The notes under the pieces: model-generated | Seen by the model: the letters and a program-made list of their open reading frames with translations, nothing else | The model's database searches: none | What the model was told of the DNA's origin: nothing | Shown: piece after piece, positions 1-8,800 of the stretch | Position numbering within the stretch: position 1 is the first letter of the stretch | Layout of the letters: every line of letters begins with the position of its first letter | Position numbers and translations under genes: made by a program | Assembly: GCA_018672285.1 (NCBI GenBank) | Contig: JABHGC010000185.1 | Span: 1-53,500, forward strand | Reading direction: 5' to 3' | From: Methylococcales bacterium | Lineage (GTDB): Bacteria > Pseudomonadota > Gammaproteobacteria > JABHGC01 | Length of the DNA stretch: 53,500 bases

Positions 1-1
1 G

Positions 2-130
2 TTCGCGGCAGTTCACAAATTAAATAGCCGGCCAAGAAAATGCTTAGGCTACAAAACACCTTATGAGGCTTTTGAAGAGCTCACTGGCATTAAACAAGAA
101 AATTTAACCGGTCATGCACTTATGACTTGA
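2..130 (+). CDS. IS30-family transposase, C-terminal fragment (cut by window edge)
   Basis: The frame is open from the window edge to a TGA at 128-130 and encodes 42 residues. They include RPRKCLGYKTPYEAF, the signature end of IS30-family DDE transposases, and finish with GHALMT. The enzyme would catalyse excision and insertion of the element. The N-terminal helix-turn-helix and most of the catalytic core lie outside the window. The last codons overlap the terminal inverted repeat at 110-137. Another copy of the same kind of element starts at 53364 in the same orientation. The family call is firm; whether the full gene is intact cannot be seen. Confidence 0.88.
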   Translation, partial: FAAVHKLNSRPRKCLGYKTPYEAFEELTGIKQENLTGHALMT

Positions 131-137
131 ATTCAGG
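110..137 (+). repeat. IS30-type right terminal inverted repeat
   Basis: The reverse complement of 110-137 matches 53364-53391 at 24 of 28 positions. The outer nine bases (CCTGAATTC) and the inner block ATAAGTGCATGACC are identical. The repeat contains the transposase stop codon. On the other strand it supplies the stop of the truncated sensor gene, so the element boundary is placed at about 137. Confidence 0.85.
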
Positions 138-1284
138 AAATGATATTCAATTCTTTGCGCTGAAGCTCGGTCTCTAAGCCAAGCTTTTCAAGTTCGGTGA
201 CATCTTGGATGATACACAGCACTTTCTCAATAATGCCATCGCTGGTAACGATTGGGCGCCAGGTGAGCTGGAGTGACTTAGGTTGGCGGCCCGGTAACCT
301 GAGTTGCATCTCCTCTACAAAACCATGACGGTTAAAGCTGAACATCATCTCATCTTCACCAATAATGCCATACAGCGCGCTACTGACTTTACTTTTGTCA
401 TCTAAGCCTAAGTTGCTGTGTTTGAAAATCACCTCATCAATGGTTTTTTCGCCAAGGCGGGTCGCACCTACAATTGTCTCTAAGTACTGAGAGTACTCAT
501 TGTGAATTTTATTGTCCTGGATAACGGCAAATACCCCAAGTGGCATATTCTCTAGCATGGCATTAATGTCACAGGTTCTTATAGACAGCTCCGACGTTCT
601 TTCCGCCACTCTAGATTCAAGGGTTTTATTGTGTTCTTTAATCACCGACAGCATTCCGAGGTTGCTTTTTATAAGGTAGGCAAGTATGCCAATGAATATT
701 AAGTTTAAAACGCCGAGTGCAATACCAAGATAGAGGTTGAGGTCTGTAGAACGGTTTGCGTTGGTGAGTGTTTGAGTGAACTTTTGGTAGCTGTAATCGC
801 GATAAGCCAAAATTTTATCTTGAAGTGCAACGAGCGCCTCATTCATTAAGACCGTCTGCTCGGAGTACTGTTCAATATTGTCTGAATTTTCGATGAGTAG
901 GAGAGAGGTTTTGTTGCCAAGCGTTAGGTACTCGTTGAAGTCTTCTCTTATGATGCCAATGCTGACTTTGTCTTTAGGGTTAATGTTGTTGAGGTTTTTG
1001 AAGGCGTCATCGGCTTCTGCATGTCGCTTTTTAATGTCGTCTAGCAGATCTTCTTCAGCGGTCATCACTGCAACGACGTATTGTTCTTTGATTTTTTCTA
1101 AGCGGGCAATGTTCTGGTCAAATGTCTGTAAAATAGGAAAGTAGTGTGTTTCAACTTTGATTAAACGGTCTTTATTGATAAGTGATGTTTTAATGCTGTA
1201 AATCTGAAAAGCCACAAAGGCGGTGATCGCTAGGATAATCAGTGTGATGATTTTTTTTAGAGGATTTTGATGAGTGTCAGGCAT
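133..1284 (-). pseudogene. Membrane PAS-domain sensor, 3' end removed by IS30 insertion
   Basis: The 383-residue frame has a membrane segment near residues 12-30, a periplasmic helical region, a second membrane segment near 186-206, a short coiled coil (about 215-235) and a PAS-like domain (about 240-370) ending in IIQDVTELEKL. It stops abruptly in a helix, LQRKELNIIS. The TGA and part of the last Ser codon lie inside the IS30 terminal repeat. From memory of similar proteins, this type of linker leads into an HPt or CheA-like phosphotransfer region, none of which is present here. The gene starts 5 bp after the CheY-like receiver gene ends, so the pair probably formed one two-component unit. 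I read it as a disrupted sensor kinase. It could still make a stable sensor without output. Confidence 0.75.
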
Positions 1285-1289
1285 TGGCT

Positions 1290-1655
1290 TCAGTCTGCAA
1301 CAATTTTTTTGACGGTGTCTAAAATATTGTCACCAGTAAAGGGTTTGACCATCCAGCCCATCACGCCAACGGCTTTTCCTTCTTCTTTCATCGCCGGGTT
1401 GTTGTCTGTCGTGAGCATGATGACCGTGACATCGCGTTTTAATGTTTGAAAAATATGCTCAGTCATTTCGATGCCGTTCATATTAGGCATGTTGACATCG
1501 GCAAAAACCAATTTAATGTCAGGATCAGCTGCCAGTTTATCTAAACCATTTTGGCCATCATAAGCACTTGTAATAGAAAAACCGTGTTTGGTGAAAAACA
1601 TGCATACCGTTTCTCTAACTGAGAGTGCGTCATCAACAATTAAAATTTTTGCCAT
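1290..1655 (-). CDS. CheY-like single-domain response regulator
   Basis: This 121-residue protein is a bare receiver domain. It has the acidic pair in ILIVDDA, the phospho-acceptor Asp in LVFADVNMPNMNG (about residue 53), the Thr of MLTTD and the Lys of MVKPF (about residue 104). There is no output domain, so it would act by protein contact, as CheY does. AGGAAG lies just upstream of the ATG. The truncated PAS sensor follows 5 bp downstream on the same strand and was probably its partner. With the sensor broken by IS30, its normal phosphate source may be lost. The fold is certain; the target is unknown. Confidence 0.9.
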   Translation of the reverse strand: MAKILIVDDALSVRETVCMFFTKHGFSITSAYDGQNGLDKLAADPDIKLVFADVNMPNMNGIEMTEHIFQTLKRDVTVIMLTTDNNPAMKEEGKAVGVMGWMVKPFTGDNILDTVKKIVAD

Positions 1656-1821
1656 TGTTACTTCCTGGTCGGCGTCGTGAGCATATAAACAGCTAACGAT
1701 ACAGGTTGCACTAGGTTTTACATGAGAACCGTTTTAGATTGTGTGTTACCGAGAGTAATAATGAAAGTATAGAAAGTATTTGGTTTTTTTTCAGGCTATT
1801 TTGCACTCTATTTGAAGACGC

Positions 1822-2169
1822 TTACAAAATGTCATTTTCTTCGACTAAAAAATTCGATTGGCCGTCACCTAACTGGTCTCTAGCCTGCTTCCTAGCTTGG
1901 ATTTTAGATTGCACTGCGGTGGGTAAGTCAGTGAATAATAGGATGTTTTTTTTCAATAAAACATCAACGACATCTTCAACCACTCGAATCATCTCGTCAT
2001 CGGTCAAATTGAGGTAGTGTTTAGGCGCGGTATGAGGGTGCTGTTTGAATAAAAATGCCCACAACTCTGGCGAGTCAGGATTGATGAGCTCTGAACCCGG
2101 AACAGCGGTTTGCTCAACTCGGAGTATTTGTTGCTGGTTGTCTCTGGTGATGTAGGGCATAAATGGCAC
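1822..2169 (-). CDS. Conserved small protein of unknown function
   Basis: The protein has 115 residues and no signal peptide, membrane segment or cysteine. It opens with MPYITRDNQQQILRVEQTA, the start of a small family seen in pseudomonads and relatives. Some members carry the misleading label tryptophan synthase beta-like. The centre is acidic and helical (DDEMIRVVEDVVDVLLKK). Either a GTG at 2169 or an ATG at 2160 could start it; the ATG gives the N-terminus usual for the family as I recall it. There is no convincing ribosome site. It lies 166 bp upstream of the CheY-like gene on the same strand. No function is assigned. Confidence 0.65.
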   Translation of the reverse strand: MPFMPYITRDNQQQILRVEQTAVPGSELINPDSPELWAFLFKQHPHTAPKHYLNLTDDEMIRVVEDVVDVLLKKNILLFTDLPTAVQSKIQARKQARDQLGDGQSNFLVEENDIL

Positions 2170-2189
2170 AGTGTTGAAGGACTAATTTA

Positions 2190-2212
2190 AGCATAGCAGT
2201 CAATGCTATGCT
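2190..2212 (-). terminator. Hairpin downstream of msrB
   Basis: A perfect 9-bp stem (AGCATAGCA / TGCTATGCT) with a 5-base loop lies about 50 bp after the msrB stop codon. On the msrB strand it is followed by TTAAATTAG, a weak T tract. It is a candidate terminator, not a strong one. Confidence 0.4.
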
Positions 2213-2260
2213 CTGTGCTAGTTGCCTTGGATCAGTGCTCTTGATGGTAACGTTTGCAGG

Positions 2261-2785
2261 CTATTTTTTGTCCGCTTTTTCAAACAATGGCGTGAACTTG
2301 CCATAGCCTTGCTTCTCAAGGTCTGCGACAGGCACAAATTTCAATGAAGCAGAATTGATGCAGTAACGTAACCCTGTTGGGTTAGGCCCATCAGAAAAGA
2401 CATGACCTAAGTGAGAATCTGCATTGCTGCTGCGAACTTCGGTGCGGGTCATGAAAAACTTGGTGTCGGTATGTTCATTGACATTGTTTTGCACCAAGGG
2501 TTTGGTAAAACTTGGCCAGCCAGTGCCTGATTCAAATTTATCTGTTGAGCTAAAAAGGGCTTCACCAGATACGATATCAACATAAATGCCGGCTTCGTGG
2601 TTGTCCCAGTATTCATTTTTAAAAGGCCGCTCAGTGCCATTTTCTTGAGTCACCTCATATTGAATGGGGGTGAGCTTGCTTTTCAATTCATCTTTGCTCA
2701 TATTTGCATCGCCTTGTGCGCTGAATGCTGCAATGCTAAGTGACATTGCTGCCAATGTTGATAGACCGAGTAATTTTTTCATCAT
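2261..2785 (-). CDS. msrB: Periplasmic peptide-methionine (R)-S-oxide reductase
   Basis: MsrB reduces the R form of methionine sulfoxide in oxidised proteins. The 174-residue protein has a signal peptide (residues 1 to about 23, ending FSAQG). The MsrB fold follows, with GTGWPSF (about 87-93), [11 protein letters not shown] and the catalytic [11 protein letters not shown]. Cys142 is the only cysteine in the protein. The two CxxC zinc pairs of many MsrBs are absent, and so is any resolving cysteine, so recycling probably depends directly on an external thiol or thioredoxin-like donor. Two adjacent ATGs could start it; AAGGAGA is better spaced from the second (2782). The gene is divergent from the exported protein at 2879. 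Confidence 0.92.
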   Translation of the reverse strand: MMKKLLGLSTLAAMSLSIAAFSAQGDANMSKDELKSKLTPIQYEVTQENGTERPFKNEYWDNHEAGIYVDIVSGEALFSSTDKFESGTGWPSFTKPLVQNNVNEHTDTKFFMTRTEVRSSNADSHLGHVFSDGPNPTGLRYCINSASLKFVPVADLEKQGYGKFTPLFEKADKK

Positions 2786-2878
2786 ATTCTCCTTTGCACA
2801 CTATGACTATGCTGAGTTAAATTTGGTTCAATGGGTAAGGTTATTTTTTTAGCCACAGGGTAAAGGGCGGACATAATT

Positions 2879-3832
2879 TTGAAGTTATTCTTAATAGGGG
2901 TTGTCATTACTGTGATTGCGGGAATGGCAGGGTATCATTTACACCGTGAATCTGAACCGAGAGCAACACAATTAAAACCGGTGAGTTTGCCTGATATCAG
3001 TGGTATGGCCTCGTTCTTAGCGAACCAATATTTATTTGTGTCAGATACAAAAAAGGCACAGCATCAATTGTTTTTGTTAGAATTTGTCGATGCAAAAACG
3101 CCTTTTTCATTTAAGCCAGTCACATTGAGTGACCCTAATCAGTTGTTGCAAAATAATCCTGTTAAAGATCTTGAAGCGATCTGTGCATTACCTGGTTCTA
3201 AGCGCCGTTTCATGTTGTTTGAAAGTCAAAAAATCAAAGGGGTGGGTGGCCGGGCGCTAGAGGTTCAATTGCCCATAACGGCAGATGAGGCCGTCATAAC
3301 AACGGTTGTGCCTTTGCCTGCTGAGTTTGTGAAGCGAAAACAGGGGTGGAACTTGGAAGGGGCATTGTGCTTTGTAGGGGCTAATGGGCAGTTAACCTAT
3401 CTGTTGAGCGACCGAGGCGCGGAAGGTAAAGCACGCCTTTTAAAAGCGGTTGTAGAGCAGGGGCAGTTTGTCGTGCAGCAAACATGGTTGCTGGCGCTAA
3501 CTGCGCCTACAATAATGGGTCGTGAGCAACAAGAGGGTCTGCGAGAAATCTCAGATTTGTATTTTTCTGATAACGGTGAAGTGTGGACCGTGATGACGAC
3601 GGATCCCGATTATCGCGCAGGGCCTTTTTATTCCGCCATTATGAAAATAGGGCGGCTTGAGCAAGGCACTTTTAAGCTGCAGTTAGATGAGTCATCTCGA
3701 AGGGATTTAACCGGCTTGAAGGTGGAGGCACTGGCTAAGCCACCTGTCACACGTGAGGGGGAGGTGCTAGGGCAATTTCTTGTGGGTACAGATGATGAGG
3801 CGCTCGGTGGGGTGTTGAGAATTGTTGAGTGA
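2879..3832 (+). CDS. Membrane-anchored or exported protein of unknown function
   Basis: The predicted start is TTG. The first 20 residues form one hydrophobic segment (KLFLIGVVITVIAGMAGYHL), either an uncleaved anchor or a signal peptide, and about 295 residues lie outside the inner membrane. The body is rich in beta-strand segments and has short motifs such as DLEAICALPGS, NLEGALCF, LLSDRG and KVEALAKPP. This spacing weakly resembles esterase-like phytase or YjiK-type beta-propellers, but I see no catalytic motif that settles it. The gene stands alone and ends at a strong bidirectional hairpin shared with the chemotaxis receptor gene. Confidence 0.6.
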   Translation: MKLFLIGVVITVIAGMAGYHLHRESEPRATQLKPVSLPDISGMASFLANQYLFVSDTKKAQHQLFLLEFVDAKTPFSFKPVTLSDPNQLLQNNPVKDLEAICALPGSKRRFMLFESQKIKGVGGRALEVQLPITADEAVITTVVPLPAEFVKRKQGWNLEGALCFVGANGQLTYLLSDRGAEGKARLLKAVVEQGQFVVQQTWLLALTAPTIMGREQQEGLREISDLYFSDNGEVWTVMTTDPDYRAGPFYSAIMKIGRLEQGTFKLQLDESSRRDLTGLKVEALAKPPVTREGEVLGQFLVGTDDEALGGVLRIVE

Positions 3833-3840
3833 ATCTCTTG

Positions 3841-3912
3841 CTAACAACTCAGGGCATAAAAAAGGCCGGCTAACGTTAGTTAACCGGCCTTTTTTATGCC
3901 CTGAGTTGTTAG
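3841..3912. terminator. Bidirectional terminator with perfect 29-bp stem
   Basis: Bases 3841-3869 are the exact reverse complement of 3884-3912, with a 14-base centre that is itself partly palindromic. Each arm carries a run of six A or T next to GGCCGG. A long GC-rich core with T tracts on both strands is therefore produced. It sits between the convergent genes ending at 3832 and 3913 and abuts the receptor stop codon. It should end transcription from both sides. Confidence 0.9.
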
Positions 3913-5610
3913 CTAGGTTTTAAACTGGCTGATATTATGGCGGAGTTTTTGAGCGATGTTAGAGAGGTTGTTGCTGGCCTCTGATGTTTTTTCTGCACCC
4001 AAGGTGGTCTGAGTGTTGACATCATTCAGTGATTCAACACTACGGCTAATGCTTGCTGTGACATTTGACTGTTGTTCAACCGCTTCGGCGATATGGCTGT
4101 TCAAATTGGCAATGTCGGTCGCCGCTTTGGCAATGTCATCAAATTTATCTTGTGCACTCTTGGCTTTCTCAACACTTTCCCCCGCTTTATTTTGGCTGCG
4201 CTGCATAGAGGTGACAACATTGCCAACCCCACTTTGGACTCTTTGAATCATCGCTTGGATTTCTTCGGTAGAACTTTGGGTTCTGCTGGCGAGGGTTCTA
4301 ACTTCATCAGCGACCACCGCAAAGCCACGGCCTTGCTCACCCGCTCTAGCGGCCTCAATAGCGGCATTCAGTGCCAGTAGGTTGGTTTGCTCTGCAATGC
4401 CGCGAATAACATCTAACACACTGCCGATTTGGTCACTGTCGTTACCGAGCTGTTCAATGGCTGTCGAGGCGTCATTTAATTCGCTCGACAGTTGATTGAG
4501 AGCGGTCATGGCCTCAGAGACAATATCCCGACCATCATCAATGTCTCGGTCGGTTGTGACCGAGGTGGTTTTAGCTTGGTGTGCAGAATCGGCAATATCA
4601 TTAATCGTGCTAGACATGTTGTTCACAGTGTCTTTCAGATTAGCCATTTCGGCCAGTTGTTTTTGAGACCCTTTATGCGTATTCGCCGCAACGTTGGATA
4701 CATTTTGGATGACGCTGCCGAGTTCTGTGGCAACCTCATGGGTTTCTTTGTAGCTCTCTTGCATGAGGGCTGCAAACTTATTAAAGCTGCGTGCAATTAA
4801 GTCTACTTCGTTGTTGTGGCCTTTGTCCTCAAGTCTTTGGGTTAAGTCACCATCGCCATTGGCGATGTGGTCTAAGGCACCTTGAACATTGTTCAGTGGG
4901 GCATGGATCATTTTGGCATATAAGAAATACAACGCAATGGCAACAGCCAGACCCATTAAAACGGCTAGACCTTCGATGATGCGCTTGGTCGTGGTGGCTC
5001 CAACAAGGTAAGGATCCATTTTAACGGTGACTTCTAATACGCCACGTGTATCGCCTAGCTTCCAGTCTGTTTTTGGAGAGCCTGCTGTGTTGTTATGACA
5101 ACTGACACAGCCTTCTGAGACCATCTTGTCAGACAGTGCAACTCGGATAATATGATCCCCATTGGATAAATCTTCACGTTGAATAACAGGGGTGTCAGGT
5201 GCTTTTACGAGTGCATTCCAAGCCCGTTGTTGAAATTCATCTAACTGACGACTGCCTTTATTTGGGAAAGGGTATTGGCTATAGAGTTTAACGCTACTCA
5301 AATTGTCATTAGACAGTGCATTTAAGTCATGGATCATGGTCGCTGGTAAGGGGATGGTGTTGTTATTGCCTTGATGGTCGGTGCCTACTTGCATGCTGGT
5401 TTGTTGCTTTACTTTTTTTACGACATTATCGACATAGTATTTTCTAAGTGATTTATATTGGTTAATTGTGTCCGTTGCAGACATGACCAAATTCTTTTCT
5501 GTTGAGGCATCAATCTGCTGTGGTATCCAAATCCAAATACACAAATTACCGATGGCCATAATGGCAAAAATAGGCCAGAAAATTTTAGGAAACAAGCTGT
5601 TACTGAACAT
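3913..5610 (-). CDS. Methyl-accepting chemotaxis protein with periplasmic c-type haem domain
   Basis: The 565-residue receptor has a first membrane helix (about 10-30), a periplasmic domain (about 31-208), a second helix (about 212-235), a HAMP linker, and a long cytoplasmic signalling hairpin whose tip is [23 protein letters not shown] in outline. The periplasmic domain contains CVSCH at residues 168-172, a CxxCH covalent haem-attachment motif. The region resembles the Tll0287-like (DUF3365) sensor family, so it may report redox state or a gas such as oxygen or NO. There is no C-terminal NWETF-type tether for CheR. The ribosome site AAGGTG fits the ATG at 5610. It is divergent from the synthetase gene, with 190 bp between them. 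Confidence 0.93.
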   Translation of the reverse strand: MFSNSLFPKIFWPIFAIMAIGNLCIWIWIPQQIDASTEKNLVMSATDTINQYKSLRKYYVDNVVKKVKQQTSMQVGTDHQGNNNTIPLPATMIHDLNALSNDNLSSVKLYSQYPFPNKGSRQLDEFQQRAWNALVKAPDTPVIQREDLSNGDHIIRVALSDKMVSEGCVSCHNNTAGSPKTDWKLGDTRGVLEVTVKMDPYLVGATTTKRIIEGLAVLMGLAVAIALYFLYAKMIHAPLNNVQGALDHIANGDGDLTQRLEDKGHNNEVDLIARSFNKFAALMQESYKETHEVATELGSVIQNVSNVAANTHKGSQKQLAEMANLKDTVNNMSSTINDIADSAHQAKTTSVTTDRDIDDGRDIVSEAMTALNQLSSELNDASTAIEQLGNDSDQIGSVLDVIRGIAEQTNLLALNAAIEAARAGEQGRGFAVVADEVRTLASRTQSSTEEIQAMIQRVQSGVGNVVTSMQRSQNKAGESVEKAKSAQDKFDDIAKAATDIANLNSHIAEAVEQQSNVTASISRSVESLNDVNTQTTLGAEKTSEASNNLSNIAQKLRHNISQFKT

Positions 5611-5800
5611 ACCACACCTTTTGAAAACGCTAATTTTAACAGTGTAGTAGACTTAGGTTTTTTTTGCTGAGCAACATTTTGGTGCAAGCTGTTGTGAGGT
5701 TCAAACTAAACAGGTTTGTTATATGCCTGCTAAAATGAGTTGCAGATAACCTATTTTTGTATCGGAAAATAGCACTATAAGAATAAAGTAAAAGGAAGGC

Positions 5801-8800
5801 TTGGTGTCGGGACGATTAGAAACATTTGTCGAGGTGTTAAGAGCGCAGGCAGACAATAGCGCATTGGCATATACCTTTTTAAATAATGGTGAAGATGAAG
5901 TTGCCAGTCTGACTTATGAGCAACTTGATAAGCGTGTGAGAGCGACAGCCGTTGCCCTCACACAGAAAGCCGCTCCGGGTGATCGAGTATTGATTCTTTT
6001 ACCTCAAGGGCTTGATTATGTCGTGGCATTTTATGCTTGTTTATATGCAGGCTTAGTGGCTGTCCCTGTTTACCCACCGAAAAATGGCCGTTATTTCCCC
6101 CGAATGGGTGCCATTGTTGCTGATTCTGGCTCAACCCTCGCCATTGTTGCCGCCGCTAAAAAAGATCAATATGCTGCTGAGGCAACTGCTTACCCTGAGT
6201 TTTCACAACTGAGCTGGGTCGATATTGAATCGGATCCCATCATTCTTGCTAAAGCTTGGAAGGCGCCAGAAATAAGTGGGGCTACGATTGCCTTCTTACA
6301 ATACACCTCAGGTTCTACAGGTGTGCCTAAAGGGGTGATGGTTAGTCACAAAAATTTAGTGAGTAACTGTGCTTGGATTCAGACGGCGGCGCGAACAACA
6401 CAGCAGATGGTAACGGTCAGTTGGTTACCGTTATTTCATGATTTAGGCTTAATTGGCATTGTGTTGCATTCTGCGTTTGTTGGTGGAAAATGCGTATTGA
6501 TGTCACCGGCGGCTTTTATTCAAAAGCCACTACGTTGGCTGCAAGCCATTACTCGGTATCACGCCAGTTATAGTGCGGCACCCAATTTCGCTTATGATTT
6601 ATGCGTCTCTAAAATTACCGATCAGCAAATGGCAGGGCTTGAGTTAAGTCATTGGCGTGTCGCAATGAATGCTGCCGAGCCTGTTCACGCACAAACAGTA
6701 CAACAGTTTGGTCAGCGTTTTGCCAAAGTAGGCTTAGCACGGGAAACGATGTGTCCTTGGTATGGCTTAGCAGAGGACACCTTAATTGTGTCGGCCAATG
6801 GGCCAGACCAGGCGGCCTTAATTCAATACCTTGATCCAGCCGCGTTAGAGCAATCTGCGGTCGTGCTGTCTGACCCTAAGCAGGGTAAAGCATTGGTAGG
6901 TTGCGGTGCCGTCAACCCTGAAGATGATGTTAAAATAGTAGACCCGGAACAATGTATCCCCTGTGGTGAAGGCGAAATTGGTGAGATTTGGGTTGCGGGT
7001 AGTAGTGTGGCACAAGGGTATTGGCAGAAACCAGAGCAGACTAAAGCCGAGTTGCAAGCGTCGCTTATGGCAACCACTGATGCGAAGTGGCTCAGAACAG
7101 GGGATTTAGGTTTTATCCTAAAAAATCAGCTGTTTATTGTTGGTCGAATGAAAGATGTGTTGGTGATTCGAGGGCAAAATTACTACCCACAAGATATTGA
7201 GCGGGTGGTCGAGCAGTCCCACTTCGCATTAAGAGCTGCTGGTAACGCCGTATTTGTCGTTGAGCAAGGCGGTAACGCGCAGCTGGTGGTGGTACAGGAG
7301 TTAGAGCGGCAGTACTTGAAAAATATTGATGCTGCTGAAATATGTGCAGATATTCGTGAGGTGGTTGCTGAGCTGTTTGAGTTGCAGGTACATGCGATTG
7401 TATTGATCAAAACCATGAGCATCCCCAAAACCAGCAGTGGGAAAATACAACGAAAAGGGTGTAAAGCCGCCTTTATAGCCGGTGAGCTTAAGGTAGTGGA
7501 TCAGTGGCAGGTTGATGTGGCGGAGCTTGGCGCACAGGAAGAACTACTTGCTGGCGCGCATACCGCTGAAGATATTGAAGACTGGTTAAAAAAGCAGTTA
7601 GCAGCGCAGCTGAGGCTTAAGTGTGACCAGATAGCGAAAGATGTCCGTTTTACTCGTCTGGGTTTAAGTTCTTTGGTGGCTATGCAGCTCATTGGGGCGT
7701 TAGAGCAGTGGTTAGGACAATCTTTATCATTAAGCTTGTTTTCAGATTATCCTACCATCACCGCTTTATCGTCTCACCTAGCAAAATTACCGAGTGCCCA
7801 CGATCAGCTACTCATGCCAAAGATTTCACCTGATCTTGAGAGTGAACAGGTGCCATTTGACTTAAATACCATTCAAAAAGCGTATTGGTATGGTCGACAA
7901 GATTTATATCCGCTGGGTCAAGTTAGCTGTCATTTGTATTTTGAAATGTTGGTTGAAGATGTGGATGTTGCTAGGCTTTCCCAGGCTTGGAATATGTTGA
8001 TTCAGCAGCATGGCATGCTACGCACCGTGATTGATGAGCATGGGCAGCAGACCATATTATCTGATGTACCTGAGTATCAAATTAAAGTGGCCGACTGCGT
8101 AACATTAGATAAAGCGGCGACAAAGCTGGCGATAGAAAGATTACGGCAACAGCTGTCTCATCAGGTACTGGAGTCAAGTCAATGGCCTTTGTTTGATATT
8201 CAAGCGACGGCAATCTCTAAGCGTAAAACATTGGTGCACATCAGCTATGATCTTCTGATCATGGATATGTGGAGCATTATGATGCTCTCGGCGCAGTGGG
8301 GTACGCTCTATGAGAATCCTGCTGCTGAGTTAAAGCCGCTATCCTTATCCTTTAGAGATTATTTGCTGACTGAGCAAAGCATACATCAAGGCCGATGTTA
8401 CCAAGAAGACTGGCATTATTGGGTAGAACAGTTAAATGACTTGCCGCCACCACCACAGCTGCCCTTTAAAACGCAACCTACTGATATTAAACAGTCACGA
8501 TTCTTGCGTCATGAGCATGTGATTCCTGACGCTGCATGGGGCCATTTAAAAACAATGGCGGCTAGCCATGATTTGACGCCATCTATGCTGTTGTGTACCG
8601 CTTTTGCAGAGGTATTGGCATTATGGAGCAAATCACCCCGGTTCACGTTAAATCTGACCATTTTTAATCGATTGCCACTCCATGATGAAGTGGATGATTT
8701 AGTCGGAGATTTTACCTCTCTGTTATTGCTAGCGGTTAAATTTAAATCAGCAATGCCGTTTTTAAATCGTGCACAGCAGCTGCAAAAACAGCTCTATGAG

